From: an uncultured Lachnospiraceae bacterium
GTDB lineage: Bacteria > Bacillota > Clostridia > Lachnospirales > Lachnospiraceae
Direction of reading: 5' to 3'
NCBI GenBank assembly: GCA_910577015.1
Contig: CAJTKU010000003.1
Coordinates: 124,001-188,000, forward strand
DNA length: 64,000 nucleotides
Positions within the stretch are counted from its first letter, which is position 1; every line of letters begins with the position of its first letter. Shown here in pieces: positions 47,197-55,860 of this stretch. The translations under genes and the position numbers were made by a program. Below the pieces are notes generated by a model. The model was not told where the DNA came from, made no database searches, and saw only the letters and a list, made by a program, of their open reading frames with translations.

Positions 47197-47505
47197 ATGG
47201 AAAAAGTATTGGATGAAAACCTGATATATGAAATTCTTTCCGTTGTGGAGGAAATTCCCGAGGGAAGTGTGGCTACATACGGGCAGATTGCAAGGTTAAT
47301 CGGCAGGGACAGGAATGCAAGGCTTGTGGGAAAGGCGCTTGGCATGGCGGAGTTTTACGGAAAGTACCCCTGCCACAGGGTGGTGAATCATGCCGGCAGG
47401 CTGGTTCCCGGATGGCGGGAGCAAAAGGATTTACTGCTTGCTGAGGGCATTGGCTTTAAAGATGAAATACATGTGGACATCAAAAAATATCAGTGGGAAT
47501 GTTGA
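47197..47505 (+). CDS. MGMT-family DNA-binding protein (ATL-like)
   Basis: 102 residues corresponding only to the alkyltransferase DNA-binding domain: IPEGSVATYGQIARLIG, ARLVGKALG and YPCHRVVN. ATL proteins of this size often lack the active cysteine and flag damage for nucleotide excision repair, but here PCHRV is kept. It lies four bases after ogt and is co-transcribed, giving a tandem full-length plus short pair. Confidence 0.88.
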   Translation: MEKVLDENLIYEILSVVEEIPEGSVATYGQIARLIGRDRNARLVGKALGMAEFYGKYPCHRVVNHAGRLVPGWREQKDLLLAEGIGFKDEIHVDIKKYQWEC

Positions 47506-47536
47506 CGCGTCCTGTACGGCACGGAAGGGAGAAAAC

Positions 47537-48409
47537 TTGAAAGCAGTCAGATTAGAGAATCTTACAAAATATTATGGAAAGGCGAGAGGCGTCATAGAGT
47601 TAAACCTGGATGTGGAGGAAGGGGCATTTTTCGGATTTATCGGTCCTAACGGCGCCGGGAAAAGCACCACAATCCGCACCATGCTGGGTCTTATTGCGCC
47701 AAGCGGCGGCAGCGCTAAAGTCCTTGGGATGGATATTGTAAAAGACAGGAATAAAATATTGGAAAACGTGGGTTACCTGCCTTCCGAAACCACCTTTTAC
47801 CCGGGTATGCGTGTGCGCGACATCTTACAGTTCTCTGCGAACCTCAGAAAACAGGATTGCAGGCAGGAGCGTATGCGGTTATGTGAAAGGCTCAGGCTGG
47901 ATGTGGACAGAAAAGCGGGAGAGCTTTCTCTCGGCAACAGGAAAAAGGCCGGTATTGTCTGTGCGCTGCAGCACAAACCGAAAGTTTTGATACTGGATGA
48001 GCCTACCAGCGGGCTGGACCCGCTTATGCAGCGTGAATTTTTCTCGATTTTACAGGAATACCATAAAGAAGGAATTACGATTTTTCTTTCCTCCCATGTA
48101 CTTTCGGAGATTCAGCGCAACTGTATGAGGGCAGCCATAATCAGGGAAGGGCGCATTATTGCCCATGACAGTGTGGAAGCGTTGTCAAAGACAAGCGCCA
48201 AAAGGGTGACGGTTCACGGAGAAGCGGATTGGGAAAAACTGTCCGGCGTGCGGGATTTGCAGGAAAACGGCGGGAGCGTCAGTTTTTTGTATGCCGGGGA
48301 TATGGGAAGATTGGTACAGGTTCTTTCACAAGGGAATATCAGGGACCTTGCGGTGGCAGAACCGGATTTGGAAGAAATCTTTATGCATTATTATGGGGCG
48401 GAGGAATAA
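47537..48409 (+). CDS. ABC transporter ATP-binding protein
   Basis: 290 residues. Walker A GPNGAGKST, signature region LSLGNRKKAG, Walker B LILDEPTSGLDP and the switch histidine in FLSSHVLSE are all present. This is the DrrA/CcmA-like class of exporter ATPase paired with an ABC-2 permease. TTG 47537 after AAGGGAG is used because the frame upstream overlaps the MGMT-like gene. The permease follows three bases later. Confidence 0.92.
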   Translation: MKAVRLENLTKYYGKARGVIELNLDVEEGAFFGFIGPNGAGKSTTIRTMLGLIAPSGGSAKVLGMDIVKDRNKILENVGYLPSETTFYPGMRVRDILQFSANLRKQDCRQERMRLCERLRLDVDRKAGELSLGNRKKAGIVCALQHKPKVLILDEPTSGLDPLMQREFFSILQEYHKEGITIFLSSHVLSEIQRNCMRAAIIREGRIIAHDSVEALSKTSAKRVTVHGEADWEKLSGVRDLQENGGSVSFLYAGDMGRLVQVLSQGNIRDLAVAEPDLEEIFMHYYGAEE

Positions 48410-48412
48410 GCA

Positions 48413-49198
48413 ATGACTATCATCAGACACGAATTAAAGCAGGGAAAGACTTCCTTCATAATCTGGACGGCAGTGGTTGCGTTTTTGATGGCTGTTTGCA
48501 TTTTTATGTTTCCGGAGATGAAAGGGGAGATGGAAAATGTGGGGCAGATGTTTTCTTCCATGGGCAGTTTTACGGAAGCTTTTGGCATGGACCGGATTAA
48601 CTTCGGAACTTTGATTGGGTTCTATGCCGTGGAATGCGGCAATATTTTGGGACTTGGCGGCGCGTTTTTTGCGGCGTTATGCGGTGCGTCAATCCTTGCA
48701 AAAGAGGAAAAAGAACATACGGCGGAATTTCTCCTGACGCATCCCGTAAGCAGGAGACGTGTTGTCACGGAGAAACTATGCGCCGTGATGCTTCAGATAC
48801 TCCTTTTTAATCTGGTTGTTCTGGGTGTTTCGCTTTTATCCGTGGCGGCAGTCGGGGAAGAAATCTTATGGAAGGAAATACTGCTTATGCATCTTGCCTA
48901 TTTTTTCCTGCAGGCAGAAACTGCCGGCATCTGCTTTGGAATTTCCGCCTTTCTGCGCCGCGGCGGCCTTGGAATAGGTCTCGGCATAGCCGCCGTCTTT
49001 TACTTTTTGAACCTTGTTGCCAATATAGCAAAATCGGCAGAGTTCCTGAAATACATAACCCCTTTTGGATATACGGAAGGGGCTGACATCATTACGGGCG
49101 GCAGACTGGAACCGGTTCTTGTACTGCTCGGGATGGGCTATGGCCTTGTGGGAATCGCCGCGGCATATGGCTGGTACTGTAGAAAGGATATCCGTTAA
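48413..49198 (+). CDS. ABC-2-type transporter permease
   Basis: 261 residues with six membrane helices. An N-terminal helix (SFIIWTAVVAFLMAVCIFMF) is followed by a long extracellular loop and the conserved CGASILAKEEKEHTAEFLLTHPVSRR segment of ABC-2 permeases. It is the membrane partner of the preceding ATPase; the substrate is unknown. Its last four bases overlap the convergent TipAS-domain gene, so a drug-export and drug-binding link is plausible but inferred. Confidence 0.88.
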   Translation: MTIIRHELKQGKTSFIIWTAVVAFLMAVCIFMFPEMKGEMENVGQMFSSMGSFTEAFGMDRINFGTLIGFYAVECGNILGLGGAFFAALCGASILAKEEKEHTAEFLLTHPVSRRRVVTEKLCAVMLQILLFNLVVLGVSLLSVAAVGEEILWKEILLMHLAYFFLQAETAGICFGISAFLRRGGLGIGLGIAAVFYFLNLVANIAKSAEFLKYITPFGYTEGADIITGGRLEPVLVLLGMGYGLVGIAAAYGWYCRKDIR

Positions 49199-49647
49199 GA
49201 TTGATAGTACGCTTCTATTGCCTGCACAAAAAAGTTGCACATGCCCTGTCCGTATTTTTCATCCGTAATTTGTGTAAACGATGGATTTTCCCGTATAAAC
49301 TTTGCCTGCTCCAGCAACAGCCGGGATATGTTTTTCTCATTGGGGAACATCTGTCCTGCAGAGGATTCATATTCCCTGACAATCTTTTTTATCTTATAAA
49401 AGGCAGGTCCAAAATCTTTTTTGGCCGCCATTTTTTCAATAATTCCATAGGGAATTGTCTGTATGAATCTGTCTGTGGCAGACATGGGCTGCATGTCGTT
49501 AAAAAAGCTTTCCCTGATAGCCTGATAATAATTTTCCATGTTTCCGTATTCTTTGATTTTCGCTTCTTTTTCTGTCTCGCTCATCTGGGAAACCATGAGA
49601 TTAAAGCGGTTTCGGATAACGTCTTCCGGGTTAAATTTTCCATCCAT
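49195..49647 (-). CDS. Standalone TipAS-like ligand-binding protein
   Basis: 150 residues, all helical, matching the ligand-binding half of TipA-type MerR regulators. Its end DEKYGQGMCNFFVQAIEAYY parallels the end of the MerR protein at 37675. There is no DNA-binding domain. In known TipA systems a separately translated TipAS traps thiopeptides; here a dedicated gene does the same job in form. Start ATG follows GGAGGAAAACAT. It converges on the ABC permease with a four-base overlap. Confidence 0.82.
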   Translation of the reverse strand: MDGKFNPEDVIRNRFNLMVSQMSETEKEAKIKEYGNMENYYQAIRESFFNDMQPMSATDRFIQTIPYGIIEKMAAKKDFGPAFYKIKKIVREYESSAGQMFPNEKNISRLLLEQAKFIRENPSFTQITDEKYGQGMCNFFVQAIEAYYQS

Positions 49648-49984
49648 ATGTTTTCCTCCGATTCATCAGTATATTTAAAGTGTAGTGATTTGGCGTATTA
49701 CTGTCAATCTTTTTTTGCCGGATTAACTGTTTTGCACAGCAAAAGGAAGCGCTTATTGTCGAAAACATACAAAATAACGAAACTGTTGTCCCCGAAAGGA
49801 TAAAAAAGCAAAAATACGCACAAAGAAATAGTACGAAAGGGTGAATTGACAGACATACTACACAAAAGAAGTGAAAAAAATGCACCTTTTAGAAAAAAAT
49901 TCCACTTTCTCCATTAGCTTGTCTATGTAGAATGTTTATATCGTGATTGGGGAAAATCAGGAAAAAATCTAAGAGGAGGTTACA
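49648..49984. other. Intergenic region before the glucanase gene
   Basis: Contains the ribosome binding sites of both flanking genes (GGAGG for 49985). TTGACA at about 49846 and TTGTCT at 49919 are -35-like, but neither has a convincing -10 at the right distance. No RNA or repeat is seen. Confidence 0.4.
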
Positions 49985-52900
49985 ATGAAAGGAATTCAAA
50001 AAAACAAATTGTGTAAAAGAGGGTTAGCTGTCCTGCTCGCGGCATTCATGGTTCTTGGAAGCCTTGGCGTGTCCTGGAAAACCAATGTGCAGGTTGCATG
50101 GGCAGCAGAATCAGTCATCAACTCCATGAGTTATTACTCTGCCACTGACGGACCGGTAATAAGTCATGTCGGGGTGGAATCGGCTGACTATGGATTTGTA
50201 ATGCCGATTTTTAACGATGGGGCATCAACCTGGCAGGATGTAGTGGGCGATTTGTCCATAAAGGTTAAGGTTGATGGCGCTTATGTTGACATTGACAGCG
50301 TCAGCAGTTTTGTATACAACCAGAACTGGGGACATTTTAATGACAACGGATTTATCGGATACTGGTTCAGGGTATCAGAGACGACGTATTTACAGCTTTA
50401 TTCCAAAACCACCGGCGTGACATTGGATTACACGCTGGAATTTATCAAACAGAATAAGACAAATATTACTTCCATGACGGCAACGGACGGACCGGTTCTT
50501 ACAGCTGGACCGACCGGCAGCATCGGATTTACCTATCCTACCTTCAACGGGGATTCCAGCATTTTGTATGCTGCTGTCAAAGATGATTTGAAAGTGTATG
50601 TAAAAACGGTCAATTCTTCCGAATGGATTGACATCGACAACAATGCGGCAAGCGGATGGATATATGACAATAATTTCGGACAGTTTACAGACGGTCCCGG
50701 CGGGTACTGGTTCGTACTCACGGAATCCATCAATGTGAAACTGGAATCCAAATCCTCCGGCGCTTCTTTGGTTTATACTTTAAATTATCAGAAGCCTGAA
50801 AGAAATTCCTATACGCTCAGTCCCTTTGAAGATAAGACTACATATGAAGCGGACTCTAAAGGGGCAATCGGGTTTGCGCTTCCCAAGATAGACGGCAATC
50901 CGGCTTATCAGGCTGATTTAGATAAATTTGTGTATGAGGTTAAGATAAACGGTAACTGGGTGGAACTGGGTGATTTCAGTAAAAGTAACTTCCAGTATTC
51001 CGCAAACGGTTACAATAAGATGTCCACTAAGACGCAGTGGGGCTACTGGGTGGACTATATTTACGGACTCTGGTTCCAGCCGGTTCGTGAAGATTATGAA
51101 CTTCGTATCGGCTATCCCGAAAATGGGGAAAAAGGCGGGGCTGTCAACAACAATTATGTATATTATACATTGATTGGCAATCCTAATGCGGAAGTACCTA
51201 TACCGCCGGAAATACCCTTTGAACCGGGCAACCCGGATGACCCTTATCTTGAAGGGTATGAACTGACATACCATGATGAGTTTACGGGAAGTTCCCTGAA
51301 CACCGGAATGTGGAATTATGTTACAGGATATTACATCAATGACGACCCGGGGACATGGGGCTGGGGCAACAATGAGCTGGAGCATTACACGGATGCGGAA
51401 AGAAACGTCAATGTATCCGGCGGAACATTAAATCTTACGGCGTATGAGGAGCCGAAGTCGTTCCCGCAGGACCCGAGCCGTTATGCACAGTACTCCTCCG
51501 GCAAGATTACTACACAGGACACATTCTCCTTTAAGTACGGACGTATTGACTTCAGGGCAAAGCTCCCTGTAGGAAACGGACTGTGGCCGGCGCTCTGGCT
51601 TCTTCCGAATGATGATACCTACGGCACATGGGCCGCTTCCGGGGAAATTGATGTCATGGAGGCAAGAGGACGTGTTCCGGGTGCCAGCAGCGGCGCCATT
51701 CATTTCGGAGGTCAATGGCCCAATAACACATACCTTGACGGCAGTTATGCGTTTTCAAATGGACAGACGATAGATTCCGACTACCATATTTACAGTCTGA
51801 TATGGGAGGAAGGGCTGCTTGCATGGTTTGTCGACGGGGAAATGTTCTTCTATGCAACCAGTGACCAGTGGTTTACAACGGCGTCAAGTGACCCGAATGC
51901 GCCGTTTGACCAGGAATTTTATATTATCATGAATCTTGCAGTGGGCGGATGGTTTGACAACAATATTACACCGGGCCCCGGGGATATTCCTGCCACGATG
52001 CAGGTAGATTATGTACGTGTTTACAGACCTGAAGGAGATACGAAAGCTACCTTTACTTTAAACGGCAATCAGGAACAGCCTTCTGTTTCCGTAACAGGTA
52101 TTTCCGTAACCCCGAAAAATGTAACGTTGACACAGGCAGGACAGACGGCTTCCGTATCCCATACGGTGACGCCGGCCAACGCCACAAATAAGAGCGTGAC
52201 ATGGACATCTTCCAACCCTGATGTTGCAAGCGTTTCTGACGGAATCGTTACGGCACGCCAAAATGGTACGGCAGTGATTACGGCAACTACAAAGGACGGC
52301 AGTTATTCGGATAGCTGCACTGTGACGGTAAATATTGAAACAGTGACGACGCCCGGTAAAGACCATGTAGGGGACGAAACGGCCGGACTTAACAGAGAAG
52401 GCGGTACGGTGGAGTTTTATGTGAACGGTGCGGAATTTGCCGACCTCCATTATAAAGTGAATAACGGCGGTCAAATGAATGTCGGCATGGTAAATGATGG
52501 AAACGGCAACTTTACCTATACGGTATCCGGATTGAATGACGGGGATACGATAGAATATTTCTTTACCTACAATCCGGGCAACGGCGCACTGGACACGACA
52601 TGGATGTCTTATACCCTGGGTACGCAGGGAGGCGGCGGTGACGAAGGAGGAAGCGGCGGAAATGTACAGAACGGACTGGTGACAATGTATGCCGATTTGA
52701 ATTATGGAGGAGGCGCTGCATCTTTCGGAGTCGGCAGATATGATATGGCGGATATGGTTCAGGCAGGCATTGCCAACGATTCCATTTCTTCCATCAAGGT
52801 GCCGATTGGCTATAAGCTGACCGTATTTTCCGACATTCATTTTGCAGGTGAAAGCAGGGTGTTTGATGCAGACAGTTCTTATGTCGGTGAAGAGTGGAAT

Positions 52901-53374
52901 GACAAGATTACTTCCTTTATTATAGAAGAAGCGTCTTACTACATTTACAACAAACACAGCGGACTGGTATTGGAAGTTGCGAATGCCGGCAGGGATAATG
53001 GAACCAATCTGATTCAGAATACCTTAAATCACGGCGAATATCAGCAGTGGAAAGTGGTTCCGGTAGAAGGCGGATGCTACAAAATCATTAGTGTAATGCA
53101 TGAAAAGGCAATTGATGTTGCAGACCTTTCTACCGCAAACGGCGGAAACGTCCATATATGGGAATATGTAGGCGGCGACAATCAAAAGTGGATAATAGAA
53201 AGTGCAGGAGGCTCTTACAAAACAATTGTAAACAAGCTGAGCGGGCTTTCCCTGGATGGCGACGACTGGTCAACAACGCCCGGAGGCAATATCATCCAAT
53301 GGCAGTTGGGAGACGGTCAGGCAAACCAGCAGTGGGAATTTGTGCTTGTCAATCCCCAGCCTGCAAATCCGTAA
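49985..53374 (+). CDS. Secreted multidomain beta-1,3-glucanase (GH16)
   Basis: 1129 residues. A signal peptide (basic MKGIQKNKLCKRG, hydrophobic LAVLLAAFMVLGSLGV, cleavage near AWAAES) is followed by three repeats of about 85-120 residues (each with TDGPV and GYWF-like motifs), then a GH16 catalytic domain with the GEIDVMEARG signature (E554, D556, E559). After it come a BIG2 Ig-like domain (about 700-785), a CBM56-like beta-glucan module (about 800-880), a beta-gamma-crystallin-like module and a C-terminal ricin-type lectin with QXW repeats. It should cut laminarin-type or fungal beta-1,3-glucans outside the cell. A terminator follows. Confidence 0.93.
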   Translation: MKGIQKNKLCKRGLAVLLAAFMVLGSLGVSWKTNVQVAWAAESVINSMSYYSATDGPVISHVGVESADYGFVMPIFNDGASTWQDVVGDLSIKVKVDGAYVDIDSVSSFVYNQNWGHFNDNGFIGYWFRVSETTYLQLYSKTTGVTLDYTLEFIKQNKTNITSMTATDGPVLTAGPTGSIGFTYPTFNGDSSILYAAVKDDLKVYVKTVNSSEWIDIDNNAASGWIYDNNFGQFTDGPGGYWFVLTESINVKLESKSSGASLVYTLNYQKPERNSYTLSPFEDKTTYEADSKGAIGFALPKIDGNPAYQADLDKFVYEVKINGNWVELGDFSKSNFQYSANGYNKMSTKTQWGYWVDYIYGLWFQPVREDYELRIGYPENGEKGGAVNNNYVYYTLIGNPNAEVPIPPEIPFEPGNPDDPYLEGYELTYHDEFTGSSLNTGMWNYVTGYYINDDPGTWGWGNNELEHYTDAERNVNVSGGTLNLTAYEEPKSFPQDPSRYAQYSSGKITTQDTFSFKYGRIDFRAKLPVGNGLWPALWLLPNDDTYGTWAASGEIDVMEARGRVPGASSGAIHFGGQWPNNTYLDGSYAFSNGQTIDSDYHIYSLIWEEGLLAWFVDGEMFFYATSDQWFTTASSDPNAPFDQEFYIIMNLAVGGWFDNNITPGPGDIPATMQVDYVRVYRPEGDTKATFTLNGNQEQPSVSVTGISVTPKNVTLTQAGQTASVSHTVTPANATNKSVTWTSSNPDVASVSDGIVTARQNGTAVITATTKDGSYSDSCTVTVNIETVTTPGKDHVGDETAGLNREGGTVEFYVNGAEFADLHYKVNNGGQMNVGMVNDGNGNFTYTVSGLNDGDTIEYFFTYNPGNGALDTTWMSYTLGTQGGGGDEGGSGGNVQNGLVTMYADLNYGGGAASFGVGRYDMADMVQAGIANDSISSIKVPIGYKLTVFSDIHFAGESRVFDADSSYVGEEWNDKITSFIIEEASYYIYNKHSGLVLEVANAGRDNGTNLIQNTLNHGEYQQWKVVPVEGGCYKIISVMHEKAIDVADLSTANGGNVHIWEYVGGDNQKWIIESAGGSYKTIVNKLSGLSLDGDDWSTTPGGNIIQWQLGDGQANQQWEFVLVNPQPANP

Positions 53375-53403
53375 GTATAATGCAGTAGTTTATTAATGAG
53401 AAT

Positions 53404-53443
53404 AAGCCCCTTTTATCGGATATAATTTCTGATGAAAGGGGCC
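53404..53443 (+). terminator. Terminator after glucanase gene
   Basis: AAGCCCCTTTTATC pairs with GATGAAAGGGGC; followed by CCCCTTTTA. Confidence 0.75.
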
Positions 53444-53493
53444 CCTTTTATGGAATCAAATGCACGTCCCGGCTGCCGCCATACAATATACGG
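53444..53493. repeat. Solitary arm of the MITE-like repeat
   Basis: TATGGAATCAAATGCACG then CGGCTGCC and CAATATACG match the right arm at 40103-40143 (for example ATGGAATCAAATGCACG is identical). No inverse partner is seen nearby, so it is a partial or decayed copy. Confidence 0.7.
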
Positions 53494-53515
53494 TAACCGC
53501 CTGACAAACCGGAAT

Positions 53516-53911
53516 TTATTTGTCCATATAGAATATTACATCTAACTCATCTAGCGTTGCATGTCTGTTTCTACACCATTTTGCAAACTTTCTATATATT
53601 TTTGTTGGAGGGATTACCAAACTTAACGGGAGCCATATACACATCCACAGTATTCCTATCACAGCTCCAAAAACACAATAATATATGTCATTAAAAATAA
53701 TGTATAACACTGCTGAAGGAACGACAAAACCAGCTAATATTCCAAGCAGTTGAAACAAAAATGTAAACTTATATGATTTCATAAACCTGATATAGTTCTC
53801 TTCAAGTAATATTTCTTTCGCCATATTTTTTATATTCATATTCTCACGCATATTTTCTAATATTGCATGAGTTCTGGCAAAATCCGCTAATCCGTCAAAT
53901 TCATGATTCAT
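53516..53911 (-). CDS. Small two-helix membrane protein
   Basis: 131 residues with two hydrophobic helices in the middle (FLFQLLGILAGFVVPSAVLY and a second at YCVFGAVIGILWMCIW) and charged ends, a hairpin topology. Start follows GGAGGATACAGTTTA. No family is recognised. It stands alone between the glucanase and PepSY genes. Confidence 0.65.
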   Translation of the reverse strand: MNHEFDGLADFARTHAILENMRENMNIKNMAKEILLEENYIRFMKSYKFTFLFQLLGILAGFVVPSAVLYIIFNDIYYCVFGAVIGILWMCIWLPLSLVIPPTKIYRKFAKWCRNRHATLDELDVIFYMDK

Positions 53912-54118
53912 TAAACTGTATCCTCCAAATTCCTATTTACCATTCTGAATTATAACATGGTACAGGATTCGGGACAACACGTTTTCGAGGAGTTACGGAA
54001 ATTTTAATCGGAAATACAAGTCTTGAACAGAGAGTACGGTAACACCAGATTTCTTTTTATAAAAAAATATGATAAGATAAAAAGTAATGAAATGACAAAT
54101 TAAAGAGGAGTAAAGATT

Positions 54119-54958
54119 ATGAAACCAAACAAATGGATTGCAGTTCTCAGTGTGGCAGGCATGCTGGCGATTGTCGGGATAGGAACGGTCTTGTTTGTAA
54201 AAGGCAGGGGGAAAGAAAATCTGATAGACAGAGCGGAAGCGAGAAATCTTGTTCTGGCAGACGCAGGGGTAGGGGAAGCGGATGTGGTTTTTACTGAGGA
54301 AAAACTGGAAAACCAAAACAACATGGCATATTATGCAATGGCGTTTCACAGTGATGCATACCGGTATGAATATAAAATCGATGCGGTAACGGGCAATGTG
54401 ATTGGCATGAATATTGAAGCGCTTTTTGAAATACCGGGAACAATGACATCAGAAGGCATAAACGCGGGCGGCCCGGAAGCCGTTTTCCAAAACGGTTATA
54501 TCGGACTTGCAGCAGCAAAGGAAACTGTGCTCTTGGATGCAGGACTGGAAGAGTCGGAAGTGACTTTTATCAAGGAAAAGCTGGAACCGGAAGACGGCAT
54601 ATGGGTATATGAACTTGATTTTTATACGGCAGAAGGAGAATATGAATATGAAATCAATGCATATACCGGCGCTGTCATCGACAGAAACGTAGAAATGTTC
54701 AGGAGTCCTCTTTCTGACATGTCCCCGGCTGCCCCAGGCGTCCAACCATCAGTTGATGCCGAACAGGCAAAAAACATTGCAGCGGACCATGCCGGTTTTT
54801 CCGTATCGGAAGTGACCTTTTCCAAAGTAGAACTGGACTATGATGACGGCAAAGCTGTTTATGAGATTGAGTTTTACAACGGACAGACAGAGTACGAGTA
54901 CGAAGTGGATGCTGCAACGGGAGATATTCTGGAATACGAATCCGAACTGATGGATTAA
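54119..54958 (+). CDS. PepSY-domain membrane-anchored protein
   Basis: 279 residues. An N-terminal membrane anchor (WIAVLSVAGMLAIVGIGTVLF) is followed by three extracellular PepSY repeats, each ending in a YEYEIDAxTGxV-type strand (for example YEYKIDAVTGNVIG, YEYEINAYTGAVID, YEYEVDAATGDILE). PepSY domains commonly act as protease inhibitors or propeptide-like regulators. Ribosome binding site GAGGAGTAAAG. It is the last clearly chromosomal gene before the HicAB and recombinase cluster. Confidence 0.9.
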   Translation: MKPNKWIAVLSVAGMLAIVGIGTVLFVKGRGKENLIDRAEARNLVLADAGVGEADVVFTEEKLENQNNMAYYAMAFHSDAYRYEYKIDAVTGNVIGMNIEALFEIPGTMTSEGINAGGPEAVFQNGYIGLAAAKETVLLDAGLEESEVTFIKEKLEPEDGIWVYELDFYTAEGEYEYEINAYTGAVIDRNVEMFRSPLSDMSPAAPGVQPSVDAEQAKNIAADHAGFSVSEVTFSKVELDYDDGKAVYEIEFYNGQTEYEYEVDAATGDILEYESELMD

Positions 54959-55064
54959 ATATGCCGGATTCGGTAGGGTTTTTGAATGTTCCTACCAATT
55001 AAATACGGCTTGACAAGTTTTCCACTTATGCATTAATTAGTGGATGGTTGCTGGGTGGTCGCAA

Positions 55065-55101
55065 AGGGTCTTAGAATTTGTATTCTAAGGCTCTTTTTGC
55101 A
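55065..55101 (+). terminator. Terminator upstream of hicAB
   Basis: AGGGTCTTAGAA and TTCTAAGGCTCT arms followed by TTTTTG. Confidence 0.75.
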
Positions 55102-55123
55102 TTTAAGTGTACCACACCTCACT

Positions 55124-55159
55124 ATACGTATTGACTTGATACGTATTATGCGTTATTAT
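55124..55159 (+). promoter_or_regulatory. hicAB promoter with paired palindromic operators
   Basis: TTGACT (55131-55136), 17 bases, TATTAT (55154-55159). Two perfect palindromes ATACGTAT (55124-55131 and 55139-55146) flank the -35 seven bases apart. This fits autorepression by the HicB-HicA complex. Confidence 0.75.
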
Positions 55160-55182
55160 GATTTTGCAAGGAGGACATGAAA

Positions 55183-55371
55183 ATGCCTATGAAACCAAAA
55201 GAGATGGAAAAAATAATCCTTGCAGACGGATGGATTTTTAAGAGCCAAGAAGGCTCTCACAGAAATTACATACATCCGACAAAGCCGGGGAAAGTCACGA
55301 TTCCTTTTCACAGCAAAGACCTTCCCAAAGGTACAGAAAATTCCATCAAAAAGCAGGCGGGGCTGAAATAG
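55183..55371 (+). CDS. hicA: HicA-type mRNA interferase toxin
   Basis: 62 residues with the HicA double-stranded-RNA-binding-like fold: MKPKEMEKIILADGW, the catalytic histidine in GSHRNY, and VTIPFHSKDLPKGT. HicA cleaves mRNA without the ribosome and is held inactive by HicB. ATG 55183 lies eight bases after AGGAGG; ATG 55177 is too close to it. It precedes hicB by about 40 bases in one operon. Confidence 0.92.
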   Translation: MPMKPKEMEKIILADGWIFKSQEGSHRNYIHPTKPGKVTIPFHSKDLPKGTENSIKKQAGLK

Positions 55372-55412
55372 CCCCAACACCTGCTTACTTACAATTTAGG
55401 AGGTGCTCTCAT

Positions 55413-55856
55413 ATGTTATCAATGTATCCGGCTTGTTTTTTCAAGGAGAAAACAGGATATTCCGTTATTTTTCCTGATTTAAACTGGCTCTCTACCTGCG
55501 GTGATACCTTCGAGGAGGCAATGGCGATGGCTGTGGATTGTCTGGCCGGTTATCTCCATACCTGCCAGATAGACGGGGACAGCATCCCCTCCCCCTCTAA
55601 GCTGTCGGACATTAATCTGGATACTGTAGCAAAAGAACTTGACCTGCAGACACCGGACTGTGATTCTTTTGTAAATATGGTGTCCGTGGACGTTTCCCTG
55701 TACGCTAAGGCGCATTTTGAGAAGTCTGTCAAGAAAACCCTTACCATCCCTGCATGGCTTAATACAGCCGCCTTAGAGCAGAACATCAACTTCTCCCAGG
55801 TGCTACAGGATGGATTGAAGGCCCAACTACACCTTTCAAACCGAATGGGGGAATAA
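55413..55856 (+). CDS. hicB: HicB-type antitoxin
   Basis: 147 residues with the HicB N-terminal RNase H-like fold (PACFFKEKTGYSVIFPDLNWLSTCGDTFEEAM) and a C-terminal ribbon-helix-helix-like segment (IPAWLNTAALEQNINFSQVLQDGL) for DNA binding at the operators. It neutralises HicA and represses the operon. It ends five bases before the recombinase ATG, so toxin-antitoxin and recombinase may be co-transcribed. Confidence 0.9.
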   Translation: MLSMYPACFFKEKTGYSVIFPDLNWLSTCGDTFEEAMAMAVDCLAGYLHTCQIDGDSIPSPSKLSDINLDTVAKELDLQTPDCDSFVNMVSVDVSLYAKAHFEKSVKKTLTIPAWLNTAALEQNINFSQVLQDGLKAQLHLSNRMGE

Positions 55857-55860
55857 CACC

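Noticed and set aside
47197..47505. Short alkyltransferase gene as a broken copy of ogt
   Set aside because: It has its own start, a complete domain and normal length for short alkyltransferase-like proteins.
49846..49945. Promoter for the glucanase gene
   Set aside because: TTGACA and TTGTCT are present but no acceptable -10 lies 16-18 bases downstream.
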